DNA from: an uncultured Acidilobus sp. JCHS
Lineage (GTDB): Archaea; Thermoproteota; Thermoprotei_A; Sulfolobales; Acidilobaceae
Assembly (NCBI GenBank): GCA_000495735.1
Contig: AYMD01000002.1
Span: 140,467-193,031, forward strand
Length of the DNA stretch: 52,565 bases
Direction: 5' to 3'
The translations under genes and the position numbers were made by a program. Positions 30,393 through 39,471 of this stretch are shown here, one piece after another (within the stretch, counting starts at the first letter, position 1; each line of letters begins with the position of its first letter). Under the pieces are notes generated by a model. The model was given only the letters and a program-made list of their open reading frames with translations, did not search any database and had not been told where the DNA came from.

Positions 30393-31268
30393 TTAATACT
30401 CGCTGAGGGTGCCCTCCCTCCTAGCCTTGTCAAAGCCCAGCCTGTAAATCAGAACGCCAAGGGGCAGGAGGACAGCGTCGTAGACCAGCAGCTCCAGCTC
30501 ATAAGTCGCAAGCCTGAGCACCCCATAGCCCTGGATCAGCGAGAGCCTGAGCGCCTCAAGGGCCGGCGTCAGCGGGACTGAGTAGCTCAGGGCCTGGGCC
30601 CAGAGGGGCATCACGGTCACCGGGAACACCGTACCGGAGATCAGCGCCGTGACCGTCGTGAAGAAGAACGCTATGGGGTTGCCCTGCTTCGTTATCATAA
30701 CTACGCCGCCAGCCATCATGGCCAGGCCCAGGGTGGCCACCAGCAGCTCTGCAGTTATCATTATGGCCGCGAGGAGGCCTGAGACCAGGTACCTGACCCC
30801 GAGCGCGTAGCCTATCGCTAAGGTGACGGCCATGCTTATCGCGTTCATTATGAAGCCCCAAAGGGAGGAGTAGATTAACATGCCAAAGACGCCGCTCTGC
30901 GTCATGAGGTAGTACTCTATTGTGCCCATGAGCTGCTCGTTCCTAAGCCTCTGACTTATAGTAGTTACCACCGATGACACGTAGCCCTGGAAGGCGAGGC
31001 CTATCACGACGAAAGGCGTGTACTCCTGTGGAGCCATGCCCATGCCCTTTACTATCCTGGCCCCCAGCGCCGTGCCCGTGAAGTAATACGTGAAGACTGG
31101 CAACACCCAGCTCAGCACGTTGAGGACTATCTGGGTCCTGTAGCTGGCCCACACCTTGAAGCCCCTAAGGTAGATGTAAGCGTACAGCCTAACGCCAACT
31201 ATTGAGAGCCTCCTGCCGATGGCCTCCCTTAGGGCCTTTACCTGGCCGCCCATCCCCCTCCCCTCCAC
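30393..31268 (-). CDS. ABC-2 type transporter, membrane subunit
   Basis: A 291-residue membrane protein with about six transmembrane helices and a short cytoplasmic N-terminal helix. The pattern (a first helix after RTQIVLNVLSWVLPVF, then paired helices, and a conserved-looking GNPIAFFFTTVTALISGTVFPVTVMPLWAQ) is that of ABC-2 exporters of drugs, lipids or polysaccharides. It overlaps the ATPase gene by 31 bases, and both lie on the minus strand in the order ATPase then permease. The start within the ATPase gene (the MEGRGMGGQ region) implies translational coupling. The substrate is unknown. It converges on the aconitase gene across a 40-base gap. Confidence 0.86.
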   Translation of the reverse strand: MEGRGMGGQVKALREAIGRRLSIVGVRLYAYIYLRGFKVWASYRTQIVLNVLSWVLPVFTYYFTGTALGARIVKGMGMAPQEYTPFVVIGLAFQGYVSSVVTTISQRLRNEQLMGTIEYYLMTQSGVFGMLIYSSLWGFIMNAISMAVTLAIGYALGVRYLVSGLLAAIMITAELLVATLGLAMMAGGVVMITKQGNPIAFFFTTVTALISGTVFPVTVMPLWAQALSYSVPLTPALEALRLSLIQGYGVLRLATYELELLVYDAVLLPLGVLIYRLGFDKARREGTLSEY

Positions 31269-32188
31269 CGGCCCCTTGACCTGAAGTCTATCTCGAAGGC
31301 TTCCTCGCCGACCAGGTGAGCGTAGACGTCCTCAAGCGTTGGCTCTGAGGCCCCGAGCACCTCCGCTGAGCCGTTGACGGAGGAGAGGACCTCATTAGGC
31401 GCCCTGACTCGCGCCTTCCCCCCTCTGACAAAGACCACGTACCTCATGAGCTCGCGGGGCACCAGGTCAAATGGCACATCGGCCTCAACGACTTTCCCTA
31501 CAAGCCTCTTGAGCTCCTCGGGGGTCCCCTCAGCTATGATCCTGCCGTCCTTTATTACGTATATGTAGTCCGCCAGGCCCTCGACCTCGCCCATGTAATG
31601 GCTTGTGAAGAGCACGGCCTTATCCTCTGAGAGCGACCTCAGTAACGACCTGAGCTCCCTGGCTGAGACTGGGTCAAGGCCCAGGGTGAGCTCATCAAGC
31701 AGGAGCACGGGAGGGTCGTGCATGAGGGCCCTGGCTAGAGCCAGCCTCCTCTGCATCCCCAGGCTGTACTTCATGTACTGGACGTCGGCCCACCTCGAGA
31801 GCCCGACCATATCCAGTACTTCCCTTGCCCTCCTCCTGACCTCGCCTAGGCTCATGTCGTAGAGGCTCCCGAAGAACACTAGGTTCTCGTAGCCTGTGAG
31901 CCTGTAGTAAAACAGCCTCTCGCCGGTCAGCACGAGACCTATGTTCCTCCTCACCTCCCTCTCCTGGGAGGTGACGTCATAGCCCATGATGTAGGCCTTG
32001 CCAGAGGTCGGCGTGAGCAGCGTTGAGAGTATCTTTATGAGCGTTGTCTTGCCGGCCCCGTTAGGGCCCACAAGGGCTACGACGTTACCCTTCCTGACCC
32101 TGACAGAGACGCCATTTAGCGCCCTGACCTCAAGGCCCTTGACCTTGAAGACCCTGACGAGGTCCTCTGTCCTTATTGCCTCCGTCAC
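31238..32188 (-). CDS. ABC transporter ATP-binding subunit
   Basis: A 316-residue ATPase. Walker A is GPNGAGKTTLIK (about 39), Q-loop in NIGLVLTGERLFYYRLTG, signature YSLGMQRRLALARAL (about 140), Walker B LLLDELTLGLD with an E after D, and H-loop LFTSHYMGEVE. The C-terminal extension after residue 225 is of the type found in drug/Nod-like exporters. It is the first gene of the operon, with a minus-strand TATA-like GTTGATATATCG at 32202-32213. It powers the ABC-2 permease that follows. The very C-terminus is Arg/Gly/Trp-rich where it overlaps the permease gene. Confidence 0.95.
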   Translation of the reverse strand: MTEAIRTEDLVRVFKVKGLEVRALNGVSVRVRKGNVVALVGPNGAGKTTLIKILSTLLTPTSGKAYIMGYDVTSQEREVRRNIGLVLTGERLFYYRLTGYENLVFFGSLYDMSLGEVRRRAREVLDMVGLSRWADVQYMKYSLGMQRRLALARALMHDPPVLLLDELTLGLDPVSARELRSLLRSLSEDKAVLFTSHYMGEVEGLADYIYVIKDGRIIAEGTPEELKRLVGKVVEADVPFDLVPRELMRYVVFVRGGKARVRAPNEVLSSVNGSAEVLGASEPTLEDVYAHLVGEEAFEIDFRSRGRWRGGGWAAR

Positions 32189-32230
32189 GGACCCCTCTGT
32201 GATCGATATATCAACACCAGGGGGTTTGTT

Positions 32231-32863
32231 TTAAGGTTGTCGGGCCAGCGACTCACAGAGAAGGAGAAGCCTGGCCGAGACCCTGACAGCCCTGAAGTCA
32301 CCCCTTGGCACAACCCCCTGCGACCTGAGGACCTCCATGACGTGGCCGAGCTCGTCAGGGCTTAGCCCAAGGGCCTTGGCGGCCGCCATAAAGTCCTCAG
32401 AGGACGCTATCGCGCTGAGCACCCTTACCTGCTCCTTGGACAGCCTGCCGCACATGGACAGAGGTCTGGTAACCCTGTCCAGCGCCTCCTCGACAGCCGC
32501 CTCAATAGTCTCGTACAGCTCGTCAGGGTTCACGTAGAGCTGGTCAGGCAGGGTTATTACCTCAACGCCCAGCCTGCGGGCTACCGCCACGGCGGCCTCG
32601 TCGGAGAAGCCCCTGGCCACCAAGAGGGGCCTCATGCCCGTGAGGACAGAGTTCACGTAGGCCTGCCTCACTGACGACACGTCCACATAGCCCGCCTTGA
32701 CCTCGACGGCGTACCGAACTCCGTCCCTCTCGGCGACTATGTCCACGTCGGAGACCTCAACGTTGTCTACTATCACCTTGGACCTCCTCTCTACGACCTT
32801 GAAGCCCATTGACTCAAGGGCCCTGGCGGCTATCTCCTCGCTCTCCCTCAGCTGACCTGTCAA
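32231..32863 (-). CDS. RecB-family-like PD-(D/E)XK nuclease with helical C-domain
   Basis: A 210-residue protein. The N-terminal nuclease fold shows the restriction-endonuclease signature: a conserved E in an N-terminal helix, D in EVSDVDIVAE (about 40) and ExK in YAVEVKAG (about 52). A following helix (SVRQAYVNSVLTG) and strand (RPLLVAR) complete the fold. The C-terminal part (about 130-205) looks like a winged helix (SKEQVRVLSAIAS, then LGLSPDELGHVMEVLRSQG). Such stand-alone archaeal proteins are annotated as Holliday-junction-resolvase-like or RecB-like nucleases; the DNA substrate is unknown. It lies upstream of the ABC operon on the same strand but is separated from it by that operon's promoter. 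Confidence 0.7.
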   Translation of the reverse strand: MTGQLRESEEIAARALESMGFKVVERRSKVIVDNVEVSDVDIVAERDGVRYAVEVKAGYVDVSSVRQAYVNSVLTGMRPLLVARGFSDEAAVAVARRLGVEVITLPDQLYVNPDELYETIEAAVEEALDRVTRPLSMCGRLSKEQVRVLSAIASSEDFMAAAKALGLSPDELGHVMEVLRSQGVVPRGDFRAVRVSARLLLLCESLARQP

Positions 32864-32934
32864 GCGACGTCCCTAACGTATGAAGATCAAGGCAAGGCTT
32901 AATTTTTGAAGAGGACTTTTACAATCGGGAGATC

Positions 32935-34350
32935 ATGAACAGGCCCTCTGGAACCTATGACGTTGTCTTCATAGGCGGCGGAGGCGCCTCATACCCTGGG
33001 GCCTTCGAGCTGGCTAAGAAGGGACACAGGGTCCTGGTAGTTGACGACAAAGGCGTCCTGGGCGGCGTATGCCTCTACGCCGGCTGCGTGCCCTCCAAGG
33101 CGCTCAGGCGATGGGCGCTCGCAGTGCGTGACGCCGAGGTCATTGGTAACGCAAAGGTGGACCCCGACGACGTCTGGAGGAGAGCTATTGAGGCCAAGGA
33201 GGGCGTTCAGAAGGAGGTTTTCGGCCAACTCGACTGGCTGGCCAGGCAGCTCGGCGAGAGCCTGGACTTCGTGAAGGGGTGGGCCTCCATAAGGGACGAG
33301 AGGAACGTCGTTATAAGGACCAACGAAGGGGAGTTCAACGTGACCACCAAGTTCATTCACCTAGGCGCTGGGTCCGTTGACGTTATCCCTCCTGGCCTAC
33401 AAGGGGCTGAGCTGGCCTTGACCAGCGACGACCTCTACGCCTACGGCCGCTCCATGAGGAATCTCCCGGACTCAATGGTAATCGTCGGCGCCGGCTACGT
33501 GGGCGTCGAGACCGCTGTATTGCTCTCGATGTTCAAGGTCAAGGTGACCCTCGTGGAGATGATGGAGAGGCCCCTGCCCAACATGCCCATGGACATCTCT
33601 AGGTCAGTCCTGAGGGGGCTTCAGAGGCTGGGGGTCACAGTACACCTGGGCGCTAGGGCATCGTCTATAGAGAGGAAGGGCAACACAAAGGTCCTGAGGG
33701 CCATCAAGAGGGACGGCAGCGCCCTAGAGCTCGAGGCCGACGAGGTGATGCTTGCCGTGGGCAGGAGGCCAAGGCTTGAAGGCTATGGGCTTGAGAGCCT
33801 CGTCGCGAGGGGGCTGAAGTACTCAAGGGAGGGAGTAAGCGTTGACGAGTACATGAGGACCTCGCTGCCTAATGTGTTCGCCGCAGGCGACGTTATCGGT
33901 GGGGCCATGCTCTACCACGCCGCCCTGGTCGGCAGCCTCGTGGCGGCCAGGAACATGGAGGCGGGCTCCAGCAAGTACAGGTATAACCCAATAACTATCC
34001 CACGCGTGGTCTTCACGCACCCTGAGGCAGGCTGCGTGGGCTACACTGAGGAGCAGCTGAGGCAGGCCGGCGTGGGCTACACAGTCATAAGGTACAGCAT
34101 GAAGGCCAACTCCTACTCCCTCATTGAGGGCATGCCTGACGCGTGGGTCAAGGTGATAGTCAGCAAGGAGGACGGCAGGGTGCTCGGGGCTCAGGCTTAC
34201 GCCCCTGAGGCCCATTCAATACTGGCTGCGTTCGCCCTCGGCTTGATGAGGGGGCTTGGCAGGGAAGACTTCTACTGGCTGGCGGCCCCGCACCCAAGCC
34301 CCATTGAGGCCCTTCCGGAGTCCTTCAGAATGGCCGAGCTCCTGGACTAG
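32935..34350 (+). CDS. Dihydrolipoamide dehydrogenase-like pyridine nucleotide-disulfide oxidoreductase
   Basis: A 471-residue flavoprotein. FAD motif IGGGGASYPGAFELAKKG (unusual Gly/Ser spacing), redox-active disulfide GGVCLYAGCVPSKAL (about 44-58), NAD(P)-binding GAGYVGVETAVLL (about 186) and second FAD motif VFAAGDVIGGAMLYHAA. The C-terminal dimerisation domain carries the active-site pair in APHPSPIEALPESF (His with a downstream Glu; HPS replaces the usual HPT). This is the Lpd/mercuric reductase family. No 2-oxoacid dehydrogenase E1/E2 genes adjoin it, so it may serve a thiol-redox role instead. ATG 32935 lies behind an AT-rich promoter (TTAATTTTTGAA, 32900-32911). Confidence 0.88.
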   Translation: MNRPSGTYDVVFIGGGGASYPGAFELAKKGHRVLVVDDKGVLGGVCLYAGCVPSKALRRWALAVRDAEVIGNAKVDPDDVWRRAIEAKEGVQKEVFGQLDWLARQLGESLDFVKGWASIRDERNVVIRTNEGEFNVTTKFIHLGAGSVDVIPPGLQGAELALTSDDLYAYGRSMRNLPDSMVIVGAGYVGVETAVLLSMFKVKVTLVEMMERPLPNMPMDISRSVLRGLQRLGVTVHLGARASSIERKGNTKVLRAIKRDGSALELEADEVMLAVGRRPRLEGYGLESLVARGLKYSREGVSVDEYMRTSLPNVFAAGDVIGGAMLYHAALVGSLVAARNMEAGSSKYRYNPITIPRVVFTHPEAGCVGYTEEQLRQAGVGYTVIRYSMKANSYSLIEGMPDAWVKVIVSKEDGRVLGAQAYAPEAHSILAAFALGLMRGLGREDFYWLAAPHPSPIEALPESFRMAELLD

Positions 34351-34357
34351 GGCCTAT

Positions 34358-34510
34358 AGGGGTTCAGCTCTCATATAGGCTCACGTTGTTTACGGTCATC
34401 GCCTCATCCCTGTTCCCCCGCATCCCGCTCGGGCTTTCATCGGGCTTGGGGGCGTTCAGGGCCACCCCAGGGGCCCCACATCTTGAGTGCTTAGCCACAT
34501 ACCTCCTGAT
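34358..34510 (-). ncRNA. Structured RNA of unknown family, copy A
   Basis: The 210-base space between the oxidoreductase stop and the ROK kinase stop contains, on the minus strand, a TATA box (TTTATAG, 34532-34538) and a region strongly similar to 48533-48685. The two share 30 identical bases (34424-34453), 13 identical bases around CGATGACCGTAAA (34389-34401) and 16 around GAGCTGAACCCCT (34358-34373). The core can fold as nested stems, CCCCC with GGGGG outside and CCCG with CGGG inside. CGATGACC and GCTGAAC resemble C and D boxes. There is no open reading frame. It is not recognisable as SRP RNA, RNase P RNA or a tRNA. Confidence 0.7.
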
Positions 34511-34560
34511 GTATGTTGACTGAACGACGACCTATAAACTTACTATGAAAACCAAAACAG

Positions 34561-35532
34561 CTACGGCCTATAGGCGTCCCTGGCTATCGAGGAGGGCGGC
34601 GACATGGCTATCGCTGCAGCCCCCTCAAGGACCTGGTCATCGCCGAAAGAGCACCTCTCGATCCTCGGTACGCCAAAGACCCCCACGTATCTCTGCAGGT
34701 GCTTAATTACGCCAGGCCTTATCAGGTCCTCGTTGTAGAGGTATATGCTGCCGCCTATGAATATGGCCTCAGGGTCATAGGCCGCTATTAACGTCATTAT
34801 GCCCGCGGCATGGGCCCTGTTAATGTAATCGACCACGTGAGCCGCGAAGGGATCGCCCTCCCTCGCCATGGAGTACAGCAGCTCAGGGCTCAGCTCCCCG
34901 CGGGACGCAAGCTCGTAGGCCCTGGTCTTGGAGCCGCTCCAGAGCTGGGCCAGCCTGGCCGCCACCCTCGGTATGTTCTTGCCGCCCACAAAGGCCTCCC
35001 AGTGGCCTACGCCCCCGCACCCGCACGGCATATCTGACTCAAAGCTTATCACAGCATGGCCCAGCTCGTGAGCGTTGCCCCTCCTCCCCACGAGCAGGTT
35101 CCCGTCAACGACAGCGCCTACCCCGAGGCCCGTGCTCATGGTTATGTAAGCTAGGTCGTTCAGGTCCTTGCCCTTCCCTAGGACCTTCTCTGCCCAGACG
35201 CCCGCCATGGCGTCGTTGGCCAGGTAGACAGGCCTCCTGAACTCCTCACCTAGGGAGTCCCTGATCCTGACGTTACCGTAGCCCAGGTTAGGGGTGTATA
35301 GGATGAGCCCCCTTGAGATGTCCAGGGGACCTATTGAGGCTACGCCGATAGCGTTAAAGTCCTCACCTTGACTGACCTCCTTGATTAGACCTATGATTGC
35401 CATTATCAGGTCGTCGCCTGACGTCCTGGGCGTCTGGACCTTCCTAAGCCTCACCGGCGAGGTGCCTGAGAACAGCGCGGCCCTCAGGTTGGTCGCCCCC
35501 ACGTCAACAGCTACCACGTTCAAGTCCTTCAC
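34561..35532 (-). CDS. ROK-family sugar kinase (glucokinase/hexokinase type)
   Basis: A 323-residue ROK kinase. ATP-binding DVGATNLRAALF (about 10-21), the family segment GIGPLDISRG-like (ASIGPLDISRGLI), NDAMAGVWAEKVLGKG with the catalytic-region Asp, and the zinc motif HELGHAV ... CGCGGVGHWEAFVGG (about 157-187). Crenarchaeal ROK enzymes phosphorylate glucose and other hexoses with ATP and are the entry step to their modified sugar pathways. The GTG start is inside a GGAGGTGAAGG context. Downstream of the stop on the same strand lies structured RNA copy A with its own promoter. Divergently transcribed from the phosphoribosyltransferase gene. Confidence 0.92.
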   Translation of the reverse strand: MKDLNVVAVDVGATNLRAALFSGTSPVRLRKVQTPRTSGDDLIMAIIGLIKEVSQGEDFNAIGVASIGPLDISRGLILYTPNLGYGNVRIRDSLGEEFRRPVYLANDAMAGVWAEKVLGKGKDLNDLAYITMSTGLGVGAVVDGNLLVGRRGNAHELGHAVISFESDMPCGCGGVGHWEAFVGGKNIPRVAARLAQLWSGSKTRAYELASRGELSPELLYSMAREGDPFAAHVVDYINRAHAAGIMTLIAAYDPEAIFIGGSIYLYNEDLIRPGVIKHLQRYVGVFGVPRIERCSFGDDQVLEGAAAIAMSPPSSIARDAYRP

Positions 35533-35617
35533 CTCCTGTACGGTCCTCGCGTTACCTATCAGCGTGAGCCTGCGACACGCTTTTAAGAGTCCTCAGCTGA
35601 GGGCCTTGGGGATATAA

Positions 35618-36313
35618 GTGCCAAGGGTCCCCGTTAAGTTAGTCTCCTGGGATGAAATAGTGGAGTGGAGCCTGGGCCTCGGTAAGGTGATCGAGTCCTC
35701 TGGCTGGACCCCAGACATGGTGGTAGCGGTCGCCAGGGGAGGCTACGTGCCCGCGAGGCTCCTGTGCGACTACCTTGGCATCACGGACCTGGTGAGCCTT
35801 CAGAGCCAGCACTGGGTTGAGGCCGCGAAGGCTGCCCAGAAGGCCATCATAAGGAACGCCTACAGTATCGAGGCCAGGGGACTTAAGGTCCTCGTCGTTG
35901 ACGACATAGTGGACACGGGCGAGACCCTGGCCTTGGCAAGGGACTTCATTAGGGCGGAGTGGAAGCCTGAGGACGTCAGGACTGCCGCACTTCAGTGGAT
36001 AAGCCCCATAGCCAAGTTCAAGCCTGACTACTACTATATTGAGGTTAAGGACTGGACGTGGTTCCAGTACCCGTGGACGAGGCTTGAGGACCTGACCCAG
36101 TTCATAGAGCGGGTATTCAGGGAGGACGAGAGGGCCCGCGGGGGCCTGTCAGAGGAGGACCTGAGGAGGGTCTTCACGGAGTGGTACGGAGTCAGGCCTG
36201 AGGACTTTGGCTCCTACTGGAGGCTAGCCCTTGACAGGCTCACCAGCAGGGGCGTCCTAGAGGCCGTTGAGGGCAGGCTGCGCCTGGCCAGAAGGCCTAA
36301 GGCCCAGGGTTAG
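35618..36313 (+). CDS. Phosphoribosyltransferase with C-terminal helical extension
   Basis: A 231-residue protein. The type I PRTase fold occupies about residues 1-150, with the hood segment VVAVARGGYVPARLL and the PRPP-binding loop VLVVDDIVDTGETL (about 91-104). The C-terminal part (about 160-225) is helical and looks like a winged-helix or dimerisation domain. Crenarchaeal relatives salvage hypoxanthine, guanine or xanthine, or act as PRPP-sensing regulators; the substrate cannot be fixed here. GTG start behind a TATA-like CGCTTTTAAGAG (35578-35589). The stop overlaps the convergent pyruvate kinase stop by 4 bases. Confidence 0.85.
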   Translation: MPRVPVKLVSWDEIVEWSLGLGKVIESSGWTPDMVVAVARGGYVPARLLCDYLGITDLVSLQSQHWVEAAKAAQKAIIRNAYSIEARGLKVLVVDDIVDTGETLALARDFIRAEWKPEDVRTAALQWISPIAKFKPDYYYIEVKDWTWFQYPWTRLEDLTQFIERVFREDERARGGLSEEDLRRVFTEWYGVRPEDFGSYWRLALDRLTSRGVLEAVEGRLRLARRPKAQG

Positions 36314-37692
36314 AGCATCTGTCTAACCTTAACTATAGCTGTGGCCCTGTCAAGGGACCACGAGAGCTCCACCACCAGTGAGCCAGGACCCAGGAGACCC
36401 CTGGCCCTGAGCTCCCTCTCCGTCTCCTCAAGGCCCTTGACCTCGTCAAGCCCGTCCTTCACCGTGACCGTGCTCATGCCCCACAGCACGCTCAGCAGCC
36501 TGGCCAGCCTCCTGTCTGAGACGCCTACGTAAACGGGGGAGGGCGGCCTGAAGGCCGCCAGCAGCCTGGCAGCGTCATAGTCAGCCGCGTAGGCCACTAT
36601 TGAGGCCCCGACGCTCTGGGCGAGCTCCACAACACCCCTTGATATCCTTGCGTCAAGGCCTGCGGTGATGGGCTCCACCCTCCTCGGCCTCACGTTCTTG
36701 TTGGCCTCCTCGACGACCCTGTTGAGCCAGGAGACGACCTCGACTGGGTACTTCCCTATCGAGGTCTCTGACGTCACCAGGAAGCCATCGACGCCTTCCT
36801 CCACCCCAGCGTAGACGTCTGAGATCTCCCCCCTGGTGGGCAGGGGTCTCTCTATCATGCTCATAAATATTTCCGTGGCGAGGATCACGGGCTTCAGCCT
36901 CTTCCTCGAGGCCTCTATGATCCTTCTCTGTATGATTGGTATGTCCTCAAGTGGGAAGTGCATACCTAGGTCGCCCCTTGCCACAACGATGCCGTCAGCT
37001 GACTCTGCTATCTCATCAATGTTGACCACGCCGCTTGGGGTCTCTATCTTGGCCAGGATCTTAGCGTCCTTGGCCCCAGCCTCTCTCAATGCCCTCCTAA
37101 TTACGTCTATGTGCCTGGCGCTCCTGACGAAGCTGACCATGACGTAGTCGAAGTCCTTTGAGGCTATGAACCCTATGTCCTTCAGGTCCTTGTCCGTGAG
37201 CGGGGGCAGGTCGTACTCCTTGCCTGCCACGACGACGCCCTTCCTGGCCTCGAGCCTTGAGCCTGAGACCACCCTCAACGTGGCCTGGTCCCTCTCAACG
37301 TCCTCCGCGGTCAGGACAACCCTGCCGTCGTCCACTAGAACCCTGTCGCCCCTCTCTATGGTGTCAAAGAAGGCCCTGCTGTCAACAGGTACCCCCTCAC
37401 CGCCTGCGTCCTTGTACTTGAACTTCACAACGTCCCCAGGCTTGACGTCAAGCCCATCGAACGAGCCTAGCCTCACCCTTGGGCCCTCCAGGTCAGCTAT
37501 CAAGGCCACGTCAAGGCCTAGCTCCTCTGACGCCTTCCTAACCATGTCGACAAATGAAGACCACTGGGCCTCGTTCCCGTGGCTCATGTTGATCCTGAAA
37601 CCGTTGGCTCCAGCGGCGAGCATCCTTCTGACCACGGCGTAGTCCGACGTCGATGGGCCCATAGTCACCAGCACCTTGGCTAGCCTTATCAA
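36310..37692 (-). CDS. pyk: Pyruvate kinase
   Basis: A 460-residue pyruvate kinase making ATP and pyruvate from phosphoenolpyruvate. Barrel motifs: FRINMSHGNE, IADLEGPRVRLG (the usual DTKGPE is replaced by DLEGPR), VMVSFVRSARHI, ILAKIETPSGVVNIDEI (catalytic Lys), DGIVVARGDLGMHFPLE and VILATEIFMSM. The latter two carry small deviations from textbook forms (ATQMLESM). The B domain is about 70-155 and the C domain about 340-460. It provides pyruvate for the ferredoxin oxidoreductase. It starts at ATG 37692, monocistronic, with T/A-rich sequence upstream (ATAAAATAACG near 37725). Confidence 0.96.
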   Translation of the reverse strand: MIRLAKVLVTMGPSTSDYAVVRRMLAAGANGFRINMSHGNEAQWSSFVDMVRKASEELGLDVALIADLEGPRVRLGSFDGLDVKPGDVVKFKYKDAGGEGVPVDSRAFFDTIERGDRVLVDDGRVVLTAEDVERDQATLRVVSGSRLEARKGVVVAGKEYDLPPLTDKDLKDIGFIASKDFDYVMVSFVRSARHIDVIRRALREAGAKDAKILAKIETPSGVVNIDEIAESADGIVVARGDLGMHFPLEDIPIIQRRIIEASRKRLKPVILATEIFMSMIERPLPTRGEISDVYAGVEEGVDGFLVTSETSIGKYPVEVVSWLNRVVEEANKNVRPRRVEPITAGLDARISRGVVELAQSVGASIVAYAADYDAARLLAAFRPPSPVYVGVSDRRLARLLSVLWGMSTVTVKDGLDEVKGLEETERELRARGLLGPGSLVVELSWSLDRATAIVKVRQML

Positions 37693-37735
37693 GGCTGATC
37701 CCTGAGAACCCTGTGAGAGCGAGAATAAAATAACG

Positions 37736-38299
37736 CTAGGCCCTGATTATGCCTGCCTCACGAAGCCTCCTCATGATTATCTGGGCTTCGTCGAACTCCT
37801 CGACAGCTTTCTCTATCTCTTCATAGCTTACCTTCAGCCTGCCCCTCTTCACCAGGTCAGCCACCCTCTTGAGGCCCTCCAAGTCCTCCTCCCTGCCCGC
37901 CCTCCCCTTGAGGGCCAGGTACTCTTCAGGCTTTATGACCTTGACCTTGACCCCCTCTACGTCAACCCTCTTGGCCTCGTGGATGAACCTCTCCGGCACG
38001 TAGAAGTCGTAGAGGTTATCGTAAAACTCCACGGGCACCTCCTCAGCCTCGACCACCATGGTGATCCTCGGCGTCCCCAACCAAGTCTGGCCGAGGTCCC
38101 AGTGGTTAAGGTCGGCCGCCCTCCCATAGGCCTCCTCGGCCTCCACTACGCTGGGGGACTCTGCAAACAGGTCTATGTCGTCACCCATGTCGTCAAGTTC
38201 CGCGGCTATGCTTATCACGGAGCCCCCGATGATCGTGAACCTGAAGCCGTTGTCGAGGAGCGCCCTCAGCGCGGCTGCGAACGCCCTCCTGCTGACCAT
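37736..38299 (-). CDS. Nucleotidyltransferase-fold protein
   Basis: A 187-residue protein. The N-terminal nucleotidyltransferase motif is FTIIGGSVISIAAELDDMGDDIDLF: the GG(S) pair followed by D-x-D (DDIDLF) as metal ligands. A third Asp/Glu is likely in VPVEFYDN. The middle region (VIKPEEYLALKGRAGREEDLEGLKRVADLV) is typical of the archaeal/bacterial MNT/AbiEii-like and DUF-type nucleotidyltransferases, which use this Lys/Arg stretch for NTP binding. The function could be tRNA or protein nucleotidylation. No toxin-antitoxin partner (HEPN) adjoins it. It lies upstream of pyk on the same strand. Confidence 0.75.
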   Translation of the reverse strand: MVSRRAFAAALRALLDNGFRFTIIGGSVISIAAELDDMGDDIDLFAESPSVVEAEEAYGRAADLNHWDLGQTWLGTPRITMVVEAEEVPVEFYDNLYDFYVPERFIHEAKRVDVEGVKVKVIKPEEYLALKGRAGREEDLEGLKRVADLVKRGRLKVSYEEIEKAVEEFDEAQIIMRRLREAGIIRA

Positions 38300-38343
38300 G
38301 GCGCTGGCCTCCTACATTGCTGAGCGGTGGGCTACTAAAAATA

Positions 38344-39420
38344 TCACCTGGTGACCTTGGACTCAAGGACCTTAACGAGCTGGACGACGTCGGGCCTCTC
38401 GAAGAGCTTCCTGGGCCCCTCAAGGAGCCTTACAAGCGACTCGGCCGTGGCCTCCTTGAGGTCAGCCGGGTGAAGCCTCCCTTCAACGTACGCCCTCTCC
38501 AGCTCCTCGTAGGAGTAGAAGTCCACGGGCCCCCCGTACTTCTGAGGCCTATCAATGTGAAGCGTGAAGCCTGGCTTCGCGAACAGCAGGTACTTGTTAA
38601 TTTCCATCACTGGGTTGAACTCGACTTGCCTCGGAGGGCAGTAGGCGGCCCTGACCTTCGCCCTTATCTCCTCAGGCGCGTCGTTAACGAATATCGCGTC
38701 TGAGGCCTTGGACTTGGACATCTTGAAGGCAGCGACCTCCTCATCCTTCTCGGCCCCCTCCATCCTCTTCCCCCCGCTGAGCCCTGTGAGGATGGGCGTG
38801 TGAAGCGCTATGACCTTCTTGCGGCCCATGCGCTCCGCCACCTCCCTCTGGAGTACGTGGGCCTTCCTCTGGTCAAGCCCCCCTAGGGCTAGGTCGAGGT
38901 CCAGGTAAATTATGTCAGAGACCTGCATAGCGGGGTAAATGAGCTTTGACGTGTCGAGCTCGGCCTCATCAACGCTCCTCCCCATTATGGTGAGGGCCCT
39001 CCTCATCCTCGCCAGGCTTGTCATCTTCATTACCTTGATTACCAGGGCCCAGTAGTCCTTATCAGATGCCAGCCTCTCAGCGTCAACGAACTCTACGCGG
39101 TCAACGTCGACGCCGACGGACCTCATGACCTCCCTCATCAGCCACGCGGCCTTCCTTATGAGGTCTATGTCGCCCCCTAGCTTGTCGTTAATCATGGCGT
39201 GCCATGTGGCCTCAAGGACCACGAAGTGCACCCCTGCATCCACGAGATCCCTGACCTTGTTCATCCATATCAGGTGCCCTATGTGGACCAGGCCGCTCGG
39301 CTCGTACCCTATGTACCCCCTCAGCCTCTGGCCTGACCCCAGCTTCTCCTTCAGCTCGGCCTCCGTTAGCACCTCAACGAGGTTCCTCGTGATCAGCGAG
39401 AGCTTGTCCTCCGCGGTCAA
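38344..39420 (-). CDS. tyrS: Tyrosyl-tRNA synthetase
   Basis: A 358-residue class I aminoacyl-tRNA synthetase of the archaeal TyrRS type. The HIGH signature lies in YEPSGLVHIGHLIWMNK (about 39-55) and KMSKS is exact (about 232). Tyrosine-binding and dimer-interface patches such as YPAMQVSDIIYLDLDLALGG and DQRKAHVLQREVAERMGR are as in Aeropyrum/Methanocaldococcus TyrRS. Archaeal TyrRS lacks the bacterial S4 domain and this one ends after a short anticodon-binding region, as expected. The last residues overlap no neighbour. It is a single gene; a minus-strand TATA-like ATTTAAGAC lies near 39450. Confidence 0.96.
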   Translation of the reverse strand: MTAEDKLSLITRNLVEVLTEAELKEKLGSGQRLRGYIGYEPSGLVHIGHLIWMNKVRDLVDAGVHFVVLEATWHAMINDKLGGDIDLIRKAAWLMREVMRSVGVDVDRVEFVDAERLASDKDYWALVIKVMKMTSLARMRRALTIMGRSVDEAELDTSKLIYPAMQVSDIIYLDLDLALGGLDQRKAHVLQREVAERMGRKKVIALHTPILTGLSGGKRMEGAEKDEEVAAFKMSKSKASDAIFVNDAPEEIRAKVRAAYCPPRQVEFNPVMEINKYLLFAKPGFTLHIDRPQKYGGPVDFYSYEELERAYVEGRLHPADLKEATAESLVRLLEGPRKLFERPDVVQLVKVLESKVTR

Positions 39421-39471
39421 GCCGCATCTGAGGACATAACTGGGTAACCGTCTTAAATAACTATCTAAAGG

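Noticed and set aside
34358-34510. SRP RNA, RNase P RNA or ordinary C/D sRNA identity of the repeated RNA
   Set aside because: It is duplicated, lacks the SRP and RNase P conserved motifs I know, and is about three times longer than a C/D sRNA.
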